The translations under genes were made by a program, and so were the position numbers. 64,000 nucleotides of DNA, taken from positions 1 through 64,000 of the forward strand of contig CAZAOE010000002.1 in NCBI GenBank assembly GCA_964486685.1, read 5' to 3'. This document shows positions 44,517 through 53,484 of the stretch, piece after piece. The stretch is from JAIOTH01 sp964486685. GTDB lineage: Bacteria > Patescibacteriota > Patescibacteriia > UBA1558 > S5-K13. The stretch's first letter is position 1; the number at the start of each line of letters is the position of its first letter. A model generated the notes under the pieces. That model saw only the letters and a list, made by a program, of their open reading frames with translations. It did no database searches and was not told the origin of the DNA.

Positions 44517-45436
44517 CAATTACTTATAAAGATGCGGGGGTAGATATTGATGCTGGTCTGGAAGTGGTCAGAAGAATTAAAAAAATGATTCCCAAAGTTG
44601 GTGGCTTTGGAGGAATGTTTGAATATGAAGATACGATTTTTGTCCAAAGTATTGATGGAGTCGGAACTAAAATGAAGTTAGCCGCTCAATTTGATCGCTG
44701 GGAGACTATGGGTCGGGACATTGTTAGTCATTCTTGCTCAGATATTATGTGCCAGGGAGCAACTCCCAAAACTTTTATGGATTATATTGCGGGTGCTAAG
44801 ATTGATCCCAAAGTGGTTGAAAAAATAGTTACTGGTATTGTTAAAGAGTGTCAGGAAAATGATATTGCTTTAGTTGGCGGAGAAACAGCTGAAATGCCTG
44901 GAGTTTACAAAGAAGGAGAATATGATTTAGCCGGAGCAATTATGGGAATTATGAAAAAGGATGAAGAAATTACCGGTGAAAATATTAAAGTAGGTGATAA
45001 AGTATATGGTTTAGCTTCAATAGGTTTACATACCAATGGCTATTCTTTAGCTCGAAAAGTTTTAGAAACAGAAATTGCTAATTCTAATATGGAAATAGTA
45101 GATCAATTATTACAACCACATAAAAATTATTTAAAAGAAGTTAAAGAATTAATTAAAAAATATAATATTAAAGGAATCGCTCATATAACTGGTGGTGGAT
45201 TTTTGGATAATATTCCACGAATTTTACCAGCAGGAGTAGATGTCGAAATTAAAAAAGGAACTTGGCCAATTCTACCAATTTTTAAAATAATTCAAAAAAA
45301 AGTTAATGTACCTGAAATGGATATGTATCGAACATTTAATATGGGAATAGGGTTGGTTCTTATTTCCGACGATAAGCTTCCGGTTTACGAGATGGGTCGC
45401 GTTATAGAAGGTAAAAAAGCGGTTAAGATAGTTTAG
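44513..45436 (+). CDS. purM: Phosphoribosylformylglycinamidine cyclo-ligase (AIR synthetase)
   Basis: 307 residues from the ATG at 44513, which overlaps the purL stop (ATGA). An ATG at 44486 lies inside purL and is less likely. It matches PurM: MTITYKDAGVDIDAG at the start, then SIDGVGTKMKLA, MGRDIVSHSCSDIMCQGATP, LVGGETAEMPGVY and TGGGFLDNIPRILP. It closes the imidazole ring (FGAM to AIR) using ATP. Slightly shorter than the common ~340, as the C-terminal domain is compact. It is translationally coupled to purL. Confidence 0.96.
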   Translation: MTITYKDAGVDIDAGLEVVRRIKKMIPKVGGFGGMFEYEDTIFVQSIDGVGTKMKLAAQFDRWETMGRDIVSHSCSDIMCQGATPKTFMDYIAGAKIDPKVVEKIVTGIVKECQENDIALVGGETAEMPGVYKEGEYDLAGAIMGIMKKDEEITGENIKVGDKVYGLASIGLHTNGYSLARKVLETEIANSNMEIVDQLLQPHKNYLKEVKELIKKYNIKGIAHITGGGFLDNIPRILPAGVDVEIKKGTWPILPIFKIIQKKVNVPEMDMYRTFNMGIGLVLISDDKLPVYEMGRVIEGKKAVKIV

Positions 45437-45588
45437 AATTACCAATTTTCAATTACCAATTTAAATTTAATAACCAATAATCAATTTAAAATTGAAGACA
45501 TCTGTTAGATAAGAATTGTGAATTGATCATTGAATAATTGTAAATTAAATGAAAATTTCAAATTTAAAATTAATAATTGATTTATATT
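45437..45588. repeat. AT-rich inverted repeat between purM and purQ
   Basis: Words such as TTTTCAATTACCAATTTAAA at one end face GAAAATTTCAAATTTAAAATT at the other, around a unique centre near 45497-45535. A similar structure lies at 47821-48014. No gene or terminator is seen, so the cluster is probably transcribed through it. Confidence 0.5.
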
Positions 45589-46857
45589 ATGTATAAAATA
45601 GCAATCTTACAGTTTCCTGGAACTAATTGTGAATATGAAGCTCGACGAGCTGTAAATAACTCTGGAATGCAAGGAGAGTTTTTTCGCTGGAATCAAAATG
45701 CCGAAGAATTAAAAGATTATGATGGCTATGTCGTGGCGGGTGGTTTTTCCTATGAGGATAGGTCTCGAGCTGGAATAATTGCTTCCTTAGATCCGATTAT
45801 GAAGAAAATTAGAGCAGAGGCTGAAAAGGGTAAACCAATTATTGGGATTTGTAATGGTTGCCAAATTTTAATGGAAACTGGTTTGGTTCCTGGTTTAGAA
45901 AATAATGCTTTGGGAGGAGCCCTAGCTTTAAATACTAGAGCTAAAGATGGAAAAATTATTGATACAGGATATTATAATGAACAAATTTATATTAAAAATC
46001 AAGCTAGCAATCGTTGTGCTTTTAATTTAAAAACTGATGCTGACCATTATTTTAGATTACCAATTGCTCATGGAGAAGGAAGGTTTGTTTTAGAACTAGA
46101 ATTATTAGAAGAATTAAAGAAGAATAATCAAATAGTTTTTCGCTATTGTGATCAGGACGGAAATATTAAAAATGAGTATCAAATAAATCCCAATGGCACT
46201 ATTGATAATATCGCTGGAATTTGTAATAAGGAAGGAAATGTTTTAGCGCTTATGCCTCATCCTGAAAGAGTAGCGGAAGGACGGTTTATTTTTGATTCAA
46301 TGAAGAAATATATTGAGGATAGTTCAAAGTTGCAAGTTACCCCCTTTCGCTCAAGCTTCGGGGGGCAAGCAAGTTACAAGTTAGAATATTTTAAGGAAAA
46401 AGAAAAACCAAAAAAATATAGTAAACAAAAAGACTCTGTTGAATTATTTGTAGACCTTATTATTACTGATAATGAGGCTGTTACTGTAGAAAATGCTTTA
46501 AAACAATCTGGATTTGAAAATGTAGAAATCAAAAAGAAAGTTTATTGGGAAATTAAAGCAGATGATTTAGATTTAGAAGCTTTAATTAAATCCGGAGAGT
46601 TATTAAATACTAATAAAGAACTAGTAGTTAATAAATTAGAAGAGGACTATTATAATTTGCTAGTAATGTATAAGGGTAATGATGAGGGTAAAGGTAAATT
46701 AATTACTTTAAAAGATAAATTAGGATTTGATAATATAGAAGATATTAAAAAAGGAATTTTGTGGCAAATTAAATGTAAGGAAGAAGATCTAGAGAAAATT
46801 TTAGCTACAAATATTTTTTATAATTCTTTTTCGCAAGACTATTTTAAATATGTATAA
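45589..46857 (+). CDS. purQ: PurQ glutaminase fused to two PurS-like domains
   Basis: 422 residues from the ATG at 45589; a TTG lies 4 codons upstream. Residues 1-~240 are PurQ, a class I glutamine amidotransferase: QFPGTNCEYEA, GGFSYEDRSRAG, GICNGCQILMETG (nucleophile Cys), and ALMPHPERV (catalytic His). It supplies ammonia to PurL. Residues ~280-350 (VELFVDLIITDNEAVTVENAL) and ~352-422 look like two copies of PurS, the small bridging subunit, so PurQ and PurS are joined in one chain. The linker (about 247-264, LQVTPFRSSFGGQASYK) is encoded by a repeat sequence. No separate purS gene is in the window. Confidence 0.88.
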   Translation: MYKIAILQFPGTNCEYEARRAVNNSGMQGEFFRWNQNAEELKDYDGYVVAGGFSYEDRSRAGIIASLDPIMKKIRAEAEKGKPIIGICNGCQILMETGLVPGLENNALGGALALNTRAKDGKIIDTGYYNEQIYIKNQASNRCAFNLKTDADHYFRLPIAHGEGRFVLELELLEELKKNNQIVFRYCDQDGNIKNEYQINPNGTIDNIAGICNKEGNVLALMPHPERVAEGRFIFDSMKKYIEDSSKLQVTPFRSSFGGQASYKLEYFKEKEKPKKYSKQKDSVELFVDLIITDNEAVTVENALKQSGFENVEIKKKVYWEIKADDLDLEALIKSGELLNTNKELVVNKLEEDYYNLLVMYKGNDEGKGKLITLKDKLGFDNIEDIKKGILWQIKCKEEDLEKILATNIFYNSFSQDYFKYV

Positions 46858-46863
46858 TGTATT

Positions 46864-47820
46864 ATGGATAAAGAAATAATAAAAAACAATTTAAAAAATA
46901 CTTTAACTGAGATTAATATTCCTGAATTAGGAGAAAAGAAAATTGGTAAAGTTAGGGATACTTACTTTAAAGATAATTCAATTATTTTAATTACTACTGA
47001 TAGACAGAGTGCTTTTGATAGAATTTTAGCTGCTATTCCTTTTAAAGGACAAGTTTTAAATCAAACATCTGCTTGGTGGTTTGAAAAAACTAAGGACATT
47101 ATTCCTAATTCAGTTGTTTCAATGCCTGACCCTAATGTAGTAATTCAAAAAAAATGCCAAGTATTTCCTTTTGAAGTAATTGTTCGAGGTTATTTAACTG
47201 GCTCTACTTCAACTTCCGCTTGGACTAATTATGAAAAAGGAGTTCGAAAATTATGTGGCAATCTTTTGCCAGACGGAATGGTAAAAAACAAAAAGTTTGA
47301 GAAGAATATTGTTACTCCGAGTACTAAATTTGAAGAACATGACCGAAATATTAGTGGTGAAGATATTATTAAAGAAAGTTTTGCCACTAGAGAAGAATGG
47401 AAATATATTTCCAGTAAAGCTTTAGAAATATTTTCTTGGGGGCAAGAAATTGCCAAGGAGCACGGTTTAATTTTAGTAGATACTAAATATGAATTTGGAA
47501 AAGACACTGAAGGTAATATAATGTTAATAGATGAAATTCATACTCCCGATTCTTCTCGTTATTGGTTAGCTGATACTTATGAACAAAATATCACTGAAAA
47601 AAAAGAGCCGGATAATATAGATAAAGAGTTTTTAAGATTATGGTTTAAAGAAAATTGTGATCCTTATAATGACGCAGAATTACCTCCGGCACCAGATGAA
47701 TTAGTAATTGAGCTTTCCAAAAGATATATTCAATTATATGAAATGATTACTGGAGAAGAATTTCAGTTTCCTGAAGGGAATATTGAGGAGAGAATTAAAA
47801 ATAGTTTAAAAAATATATAG
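46864..47820 (+). CDS. purC: SAICAR synthase
   Basis: 318 residues, the longer form like that of yeast rather than the ~240-residue E. coli form. Motifs are KIGKVRDTYF, TTDRQSAFDRIL, EVIVRGYLTGSTSTSAW, LILVDTKYEFG and LIDEIHTPDSSRYW. It joins CAIR and aspartate using ATP. It follows purQ by 6 bp, so the two are in one operon. The length agrees with eukaryote-like PurC; whether this reflects transfer or common ancestry is not clear from one gene. Confidence 0.96.
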   Translation: MDKEIIKNNLKNTLTEINIPELGEKKIGKVRDTYFKDNSIILITTDRQSAFDRILAAIPFKGQVLNQTSAWWFEKTKDIIPNSVVSMPDPNVVIQKKCQVFPFEVIVRGYLTGSTSTSAWTNYEKGVRKLCGNLLPDGMVKNKKFEKNIVTPSTKFEEHDRNISGEDIIKESFATREEWKYISSKALEIFSWGQEIAKEHGLILVDTKYEFGKDTEGNIMLIDEIHTPDSSRYWLADTYEQNITEKKEPDNIDKEFLRLWFKENCDPYNDAELPPAPDELVIELSKRYIQLYEMITGEEFQFPEGNIEERIKNSLKNI

Positions 47821-48014
47821 ATTAAAGAATTTTCAATTACCAATTTAAAATTTTAATTTAATAACCAATTTATTAATTATCAATGTCTTACTAACTTTAT
47901 TCATTGCAGGAAACGTTTGTTTATTGATAGAAATTGAAAATTGAAGTATTGAATTTTAAATGAAAATTGATAATTTAAAATTGTAAATTGATATAAATAA
48001 TTACAAACAAATAT
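47821..48014. repeat. AT-rich inverted repeat between purC and purE
   Basis: ATTTTCAATTACCAATTTAAAATTTTAATTT near the left end faces TTTAAATGAAAATTGATAATTTAAAATTG on the right, around a unique centre (about 47884-47932) with the words TTCATTGCAGGAAACG. Same build as 45437-45588. Confidence 0.5.
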
Positions 48015-48407
48015 ATGCCAAAAGCAATAATCATCATGGGATCAGAATCTGATAAAGATTTTGTTCAAAAAATTACCAGTAAATTAAAAGAGTTAAACAT
48101 TGAATTTGAAGAACATGTAGCTTCTGCTCATAAACAACCAAAAGAAGTTTTAGAAATTGTGGAAAAAAATAATGAATCAGATGATAAATTATGTTATATT
48201 ACAGTTGCAGGAAGAAGTAATGCTCTGTCAGGATTTGTAGCAGCCAGCGCTAAGCAACCAGTCTTAGCTTGCCCACCATTCAAAGATAAGCATGATTATC
48301 TAATAAACATTCATTCTACTCTTCAAATGCCTTCTAAGGTGCCAGTAATGACTGTAATTGACCCAGGAAATGTCGCTTTAGCCGTGCAGAGAATTTTAAA
48401 CTTATAA
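48015..48407 (+). CDS. purE: Class II PurE (AIR carboxylase type)
   Basis: 130 residues, shorter than most PurE. The start IIMGSESDKDF is the common PurE phosphate-binding loop, but SAHKQPKEVL, AGRSNALSGFVAAS, LACPPF and STLQMPSKVP match the class II enzymes of animals (PAICS) and some bacteria. Class I PurE has SAHRTP and AGGAAHLPG here. Class II PurE adds CO2 to AIR directly, so no PurK and no ATP are needed; no purK is found in the cluster. It ends 4 bp before purB. Confidence 0.88.
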   Translation: MPKAIIIMGSESDKDFVQKITSKLKELNIEFEEHVASAHKQPKEVLEIVEKNNESDDKLCYITVAGRSNALSGFVAASAKQPVLACPPFKDKHDYLINIHSTLQMPSKVPVMTVIDPGNVALAVQRILNL

Positions 48408-48411
48408 CTAC

Positions 48412-49737
48412 ATGGATTCATTAAACAATATTTGTCCTTTGGATGGACGTTATCAAAAAAACTTGGAGATTTTTCAAGAGTATTTTTCTGAGAGCGCTTT
48501 GATTACATATCGAGCAGAGGTAGAAAAGAAATATTTAATAGCTTTATTAAAATTATTAAAGAAAGCTAGTGTTTCAGAATTAAATAAAATTTCCAAGATT
48601 AAAATAGATTCAGTTAAAGTTAAAAAAATTGAAACTATTATAAATCATGATGTTAAAGCAGTAGAGTATTATTTGAAGGAAGAGTTAAAAAAATTAAAAT
48701 TTAAAGATAATATTTTAGAGTTAGTACACTTTGCTTTAACTTCTGAAGATATAAATAATTTAGCCTACTCTTTAATGTTTAAAGATGCTTTAGAAAAGGT
48801 TTATCTACCAGAATTAAATAAAGTTGTTAAAGAATTGAAAAAACTAGCTCAAAAATATAAAGATCAAACTATTTTAAGTATGACTCATGGACAGCCAGCT
48901 ACTCCTACAACACTAGGAAAAGAAATGGCTGTTTTTGTTTATCGTTTAAATAGACAATTAAAATTTAGTCCTTTGCTAGGAAAATTATCTGGAGCTACTT
49001 CTAATTGGGCAGCACACTATGTTGCTTATCCAAAAATTGATTGGTTTAAATTTAGTGAAAAATTTGTGAAGTCATTAGGACTAGAATTAAATCCTTTGAC
49101 TATTCAAATTGAATCACATGATAGCTTAGCGGAAAATTATCAGCAAGTTATTCGAATAAATAATATTTTGAAAGATTTTTCGCGCGATATGTGGTTCTAT
49201 ATATCTAGAGGCATTTTCAAACAAAAAGTAGTTAAGGGTGAAGTTGGTTCATCAACTATGCCTCACAAAGTAAATCCAATTAGATTTGAAAACGCGGAAG
49301 GTAATTTGGGAATGAGCACAGCTATTTTTGATTTTATGGCTAATAAGTTAACAATCTCTCGAATGCAAAGAGATTTATCTGATTCTACGGTTTTAAGAAA
49401 TCAAGGATTGGCCTTGGGTTATAGCTTTTTAGCTTTACAAAATATTAATAAAGGCTTAGCTCGGGTGCAAGTTAATAATGAAAAAATTAAAGATGAATTA
49501 AATAATAATTGGGAAGTTTTAGCTGAACCAATTCAAACTGTTTTAAGAAAATTAGGATATAAAGGAGCTTATGAAGAATTAAAGAAATTAACTCGAGGTA
49601 AAAAATTAAATCAAGAAATTATTCAGGACTTTGTAGATTCTTTAAAAATTCCAGAAGAGGAAAAAAATAAGTTAAAAAAATTAAGTCCATTTAATTATAA
49701 TGGTATTTCGGAAAAATTAATTAAATATATAAAATAG
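48412..49737 (+). CDS. purB: Adenylosuccinate lyase, E. coli-type
   Basis: 441 residues. The start NNICPLDGRYQKNLEIFQEYFSE resembles the long E. coli-type PurB. The fumarase-superfamily signature SSTMPHKVNPIRFENAEGN and the SMTHGQPATPTTLGKEM segment give the catalytic Ser loop and His. It acts twice: SAICAR to AICAR and adenylosuccinate to AMP, each releasing fumarate. It begins 4 bp after purE. The following spacer (49740-49803) carries repeated AAGTCGCAAGT / ACTTGTAACTTG words. Confidence 0.96.
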   Translation: MDSLNNICPLDGRYQKNLEIFQEYFSESALITYRAEVEKKYLIALLKLLKKASVSELNKISKIKIDSVKVKKIETIINHDVKAVEYYLKEELKKLKFKDNILELVHFALTSEDINNLAYSLMFKDALEKVYLPELNKVVKELKKLAQKYKDQTILSMTHGQPATPTTLGKEMAVFVYRLNRQLKFSPLLGKLSGATSNWAAHYVAYPKIDWFKFSEKFVKSLGLELNPLTIQIESHDSLAENYQQVIRINNILKDFSRDMWFYISRGIFKQKVVKGEVGSSTMPHKVNPIRFENAEGNLGMSTAIFDFMANKLTISRMQRDLSDSTVLRNQGLALGYSFLALQNINKGLARVQVNNEKIKDELNNNWEVLAEPIQTVLRKLGYKGAYEELKKLTRGKKLNQEIIQDFVDSLKIPEEEKNKLKKLSPFNYNGISEKLIKYIK

Positions 49738-49804
49738 TTGAAAGTCGCAAGTCGCAAGTTAAAAGTACTTGTAACTTGAAACTTTATAACTTGTAACTAA
49801 CCCT

Positions 49805-51280
49805 ATGTGTGGAGTGGTCGGAATATTTGGCAAAAAAGAAATTAGAGCCAGTTTAGAATTATATGATTCTTTAATTGCTTTACAGCATCGCGGTCAGGAT
49901 TCGGCTGGAATCATAACTTATAACGAAGGCTTTCATTTACACAAAGATTTGGGTTTAGTGTGCAATGTTTTTAATGAACAATCCCTTTTTAGATTAAAAG
50001 GAAATATAGGTATTGGACATGTGCGGTATTCAACCGTGGGCGATGGTACGGCTGGTGATGCTCAGCCGTTTTTAGTTAATTCTCCTTATGGAATTGCCGT
50101 GGCGCATAATGGCAATATTACTAATTTTTCTGAACTCAAAAAAGAATTAGCTGAAAAAGATTTACGCCAAACTAATTCTGATTGTGATGCGGAGATAATT
50201 TTAAATGTTTTTGCTAGTGCTTTAGTTAAACAAAAAGAAAAAGATTTTAAAAATCAAATTTTCAAAGCTGTAGCCGAAGTTCATCAAAGAGTTCAAGGTA
50301 GTTATTCAGTGGTGGCTGTTATTGCTGGTAAGGGCATGGTAGCTTTTCGGGATCCGCGGGGCATTAAGCCTTTAGTAATGGGCCGACGAGGAAAAGAATA
50401 TATTTTTGCTTCGGAAAATGTGATGTTTAGTATGCTTAATTTTAAATATCAAGGCGATGTCCAGCCCGGGGAGTGTATTTTTATTGATGCTGACCAAAAG
50501 ATGCATCAAAAAATCATTACTTCTAAACCGCATTGTCCTTGTATTTTTGAATATGTTTATTTTGCCCGACCGGATGCTTTAATTGATAATATTAGTGTTT
50601 ATAAATCTCGTTTACGCATGGGTAATAAATTGGCGGCTCGACTTAAGCCTTTATTAAAGAAATTAAAAATAGATGTAGTGATTCCGGCGCCGAGTACTTC
50701 TAATACGGCGGCTTTAACTTTGGCTTATGATTTAGGAGTGAAATATCGGGAAGGTTTAATCAAAAATCATTTTATTGGCCGGACTTTTATTATGCAAAAC
50801 CAAGAAGTGCGGAAAAAATCAGTGAAGTATAAATTGTCGCCAGTAGAATTGGAAATTAAGGACCGGAACGTTTTATTATTAGATGATAGTATTGTGCGAG
50901 GTAATACTTCTAAAGAAATAGTTAAATTATTAAAAGATGCTGGCGCTCGAAAGGTTTATTTTGCGGTTTGCTCTCCGCCAATTAAATTTCCTTGTGTATA
51001 TGGGATTGATATGCCTACCCGGCAGGAATTAATTGCTTATAATAAGGAGACTATTGCAGAAATTCAGCAAGAAGTGGGGGCTGATTTTTTAATTTATCAA
51101 GAGTTAGATGATTTAATTGAGGCGGTTCATGAAGGAAATCCAGAGGTTAAGGAATATTGTACGGCTTGTTTTTCCGGAAAATACCCGACAGATATTTCAC
51201 CAGAGGAATTATTGAAATTAGAAGAAGAGCGTTTAGCAATTAGAAAAAAGCAAAAAGAGCAATTGAAAATATTTAAGTAA
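49805..51280 (+). CDS. purF: Amidophosphoribosyltransferase
   Basis: 491 residues. The mature N-terminus is encoded directly (MCGVVGIFG), so Cys2 is the glutaminase nucleophile and there is no propeptide. GHVRYSTVG and AVAHNGNITN belong to the Ntn domain; VLLLDDSIVRGNTSKEI is the PRPP site. Cysteines in CPCIFEYVYFARPD, FPCVYGIDMP and EYCTACFSGKYP fit the 4Fe-4S ligands of the B. subtilis-type enzyme. It makes phosphoribosylamine, the first committed step of the pathway. The protein is probably oxygen-sensitive. Confidence 0.97.
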   Translation: MCGVVGIFGKKEIRASLELYDSLIALQHRGQDSAGIITYNEGFHLHKDLGLVCNVFNEQSLFRLKGNIGIGHVRYSTVGDGTAGDAQPFLVNSPYGIAVAHNGNITNFSELKKELAEKDLRQTNSDCDAEIILNVFASALVKQKEKDFKNQIFKAVAEVHQRVQGSYSVVAVIAGKGMVAFRDPRGIKPLVMGRRGKEYIFASENVMFSMLNFKYQGDVQPGECIFIDADQKMHQKIITSKPHCPCIFEYVYFARPDALIDNISVYKSRLRMGNKLAARLKPLLKKLKIDVVIPAPSTSNTAALTLAYDLGVKYREGLIKNHFIGRTFIMQNQEVRKKSVKYKLSPVELEIKDRNVLLLDDSIVRGNTSKEIVKLLKDAGARKVYFAVCSPPIKFPCVYGIDMPTRQELIAYNKETIAEIQQEVGADFLIYQELDDLIEAVHEGNPEVKEYCTACFSGKYPTDISPEELLKLEEERLAIRKKQKEQLKIFK

Positions 51281-51285
51281 TATAA

Positions 51286-51470
51286 TAATGCCAATATACT
51301 AATGTATATTAATAATACGAATATTATACCAATAGTTAGTATTGTTTGTATTAATTAAAATATTTATTCGTATTGTATTAGTATAACCTGCCTTCGCCGA
51401 AGCGTAGCTTCAGCTACGCGCAGGCAGGTTAGTATCAATTTGTATATTAGAATTATAATAATATTAGTAT
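51286..51470. repeat. Repeat spacer between purF and purD
   Basis: AT-rich ATACTAAT / ATTAGTAT words surround a GC-rich palindrome at 51387-51428 with arms CCTGCCTTCGCCGAAGC / GCGCAGGCAGG, near-identical to 7308-7351. Confidence 0.75.
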
Positions 51471-52766
51471 ATGAAAATACTCTTAATAGGAAGTGGAGCG
51501 CGAGAACATATTATTGCCCGCAGATTAAAAGATAATCCAGAGACGGAATTATTTGTTTTTGCTTCTAATCATAATCCCGGAATTTTAAAATTAGCCCAAG
51601 ATATGCATGTTGGTAATTTAAAGGACAATAAAGAAATTTTAGAATATGTGAGTCAGATCAAACCAGATATAGCTTGGATTGGTCCAGAAACTCCTTTAGC
51701 TCAAGGTATTGTAGATTTATTAGTAGCATTAGACATTGAGTGTGTTGGTCCATTTAAAGATCTAGCTAAAATTGAGACTAGTAAGGCTTTTACTAGAAAT
51801 TTATTAGTAGAAAATAATATTTTAGCTTATCCAAAATTTAAAGTTTTCGATTCTGAAGAAAACTTAAAAGAATTTATAGATACTTTAGAGCAATTTGTAA
51901 TTAAACCTGATGGTTTAACTGGTGGTAAAGGCGTTCAAGTTCAAGGAGATCATTTTCAAGATTTTGACGAAGCTTTACCATATATGCGAGAATTAATTGC
52001 TAAAGGAGAGAGCATTATAATAGAAGAAAAATTAATTGGCCAAGAGTTTAGTTTAATGAGTTTTTGTGATGGCGAACATGCTCAATATATGCCAGCCGTG
52101 CAGGATCATAAACGAGCCCATGAAGATGATAAAGGTCCAAATACTGGTGGCATGGGTTCTTATTCTTGTGCTAATCACAGCTTACCATTTTTGAAAGAAG
52201 AAGATATTCAAGCTGCTCAGAAAATTAACGAGCAAGTTTTAGTTAGTTTACCTGGCTATAAAGGAATTCTTTATGGTGGATTTATTGCTACTAAAAATGG
52301 AGTTAAATTAATTGAATACAATGCTCGCTTTGGGGATCCTGAGGCTATGAATGTTTTATCATTATTACAAACAGATTTAACCGAGATTAGTCAGGCCATT
52401 GTTAATGGCACCTTAGATCAAATAAAAGTTGAATTTGAGAATAAAGCTACAGTTTGTAAATATATCGTGCCCGAAGGTTATCCCACTAATCCAGTCAAAG
52501 ATCAGATTATAGATATTTCAGAAGTTGATCAAACTAAAGTTAGTTTGTATTATGCTTCTCTTGATCAGACAGAAGAAGGATTATGCCTAAAAGGTTCTCG
52601 AGCTTTAGGAATGGTGGCTAAGGATGATACTTTAGCCGAGGCTGAAAAAATTGTGCAGAGGGAAATTGTTAAAGTAAAAGGCCCAGTATTTTTTCGGAAA
52701 GATATTGGGACGGCTGAACTAATTGAGAAGAGAGTAGAGATGATGAGGGAATTAAGGAATAATTGA
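51471..52766 (+). CDS. purD: Phosphoribosylamine-glycine ligase
   Basis: 431 residues. ATP-grasp enzyme: MKILLIGSGAREHIIARRL at the start, WIGPETPLAQGIVDLL, VIKPDGLTGGKGVQV, the GPNTGGMGSYS loop and EYNARFGDPEAMNVL. It joins phosphoribosylamine and glycine (step 2). The N-domain, ATP-grasp core and C-domain are all present, and the length matches the family. It lies behind a repeat spacer, but on the same strand as the other pur genes. Confidence 0.97.
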   Translation: MKILLIGSGAREHIIARRLKDNPETELFVFASNHNPGILKLAQDMHVGNLKDNKEILEYVSQIKPDIAWIGPETPLAQGIVDLLVALDIECVGPFKDLAKIETSKAFTRNLLVENNILAYPKFKVFDSEENLKEFIDTLEQFVIKPDGLTGGKGVQVQGDHFQDFDEALPYMRELIAKGESIIIEEKLIGQEFSLMSFCDGEHAQYMPAVQDHKRAHEDDKGPNTGGMGSYSCANHSLPFLKEEDIQAAQKINEQVLVSLPGYKGILYGGFIATKNGVKLIEYNARFGDPEAMNVLSLLQTDLTEISQAIVNGTLDQIKVEFENKATVCKYIVPEGYPTNPVKDQIIDISEVDQTKVSLYYASLDQTEEGLCLKGSRALGMVAKDDTLAEAEKIVQREIVKVKGPVFFRKDIGTAELIEKRVEMMRELRNN

Positions 52767-52821
52767 TTTTTAAAAATTTATATACCATGCTTGTCATATA
52801 ATTATAATTAATTTCAAAATT

Positions 52822-53484
52822 ATGAGATTAATCATTGTTAGACACGGTGAGACAAAATTAAATAAAGAAGGTCGTATTCAAGGTCAATTATGTAATTCTG
52901 ATTTTACTGAAAGAGGTTTAAAACAGATAGAAAAAGTTATTAATAAATTGAAAAAATATTCCATTGGTAGTATTTTTAGTTGTGATACCCTTAGATGTTT
53001 AAAAATAGCAGAGAAAATTGCTAAACTTAAGAAAATTTCTAATTTTATTGATCAAAGGTTGCGTTCTAGAACATGGGGCATTTTAGATGGTAAAACTAGG
53101 GGAGAAATTGCTAGATTATTTCCAGACTCTGGTTATAATATTAAAGGTAAGACCACAGATCAAGGCAAGAAATATTATTTTAAACCACCTCAAGGTGAAA
53201 CTTGGTTTGAAGCTGTTAGAAGGATAGAAGAATTTGTGAAAGATTTTTTGAAAAATTATTATAGTAAAAATACAGTAGTTATTGTCGGTCACAGTGGTGT
53301 TTGTAGAGCAATGATTACTTATTTATGTAGTTTAGAAAAGTTTACTTTAATTGGTAAACCGATTGATAATGTGACATTTAATATTTTTAATATTAAGAAA
53401 CAGAAAGATAATAGATTTTTAATTTTTAATTTTAGTTTTTTATTTAAATACAAGAAAACTTTTTTTAATATTTTACAAGTATGA
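52822..53484 (+). CDS. Histidine phosphatase family protein
   Basis: 220 residues. The catalytic motif LIIVRHGETKLN carries the phosphorylated His; FSCDTLRCLKIAEKIA and VVIVGHSGVCRAM (second His) complete the active site. The family includes phosphoglycerate mutases and many phosphatases; a basic C-terminal tail and a GRIQGQLCNSDFTERG segment favour a general phosphatase. It overlaps purN by 4 bp, so it is translated with it. A role in removing a nucleotide or sugar phosphate is possible but not shown by the sequence. Confidence 0.88.
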   Translation: MRLIIVRHGETKLNKEGRIQGQLCNSDFTERGLKQIEKVINKLKKYSIGSIFSCDTLRCLKIAEKIAKLKKISNFIDQRLRSRTWGILDGKTRGEIARLFPDSGYNIKGKTTDQGKKYYFKPPQGETWFEAVRRIEEFVKDFLKNYYSKNTVVIVGHSGVCRAMITYLCSLEKFTLIGKPIDNVTFNIFNIKKQKDNRFLIFNFSFLFKYKKTFFNILQV

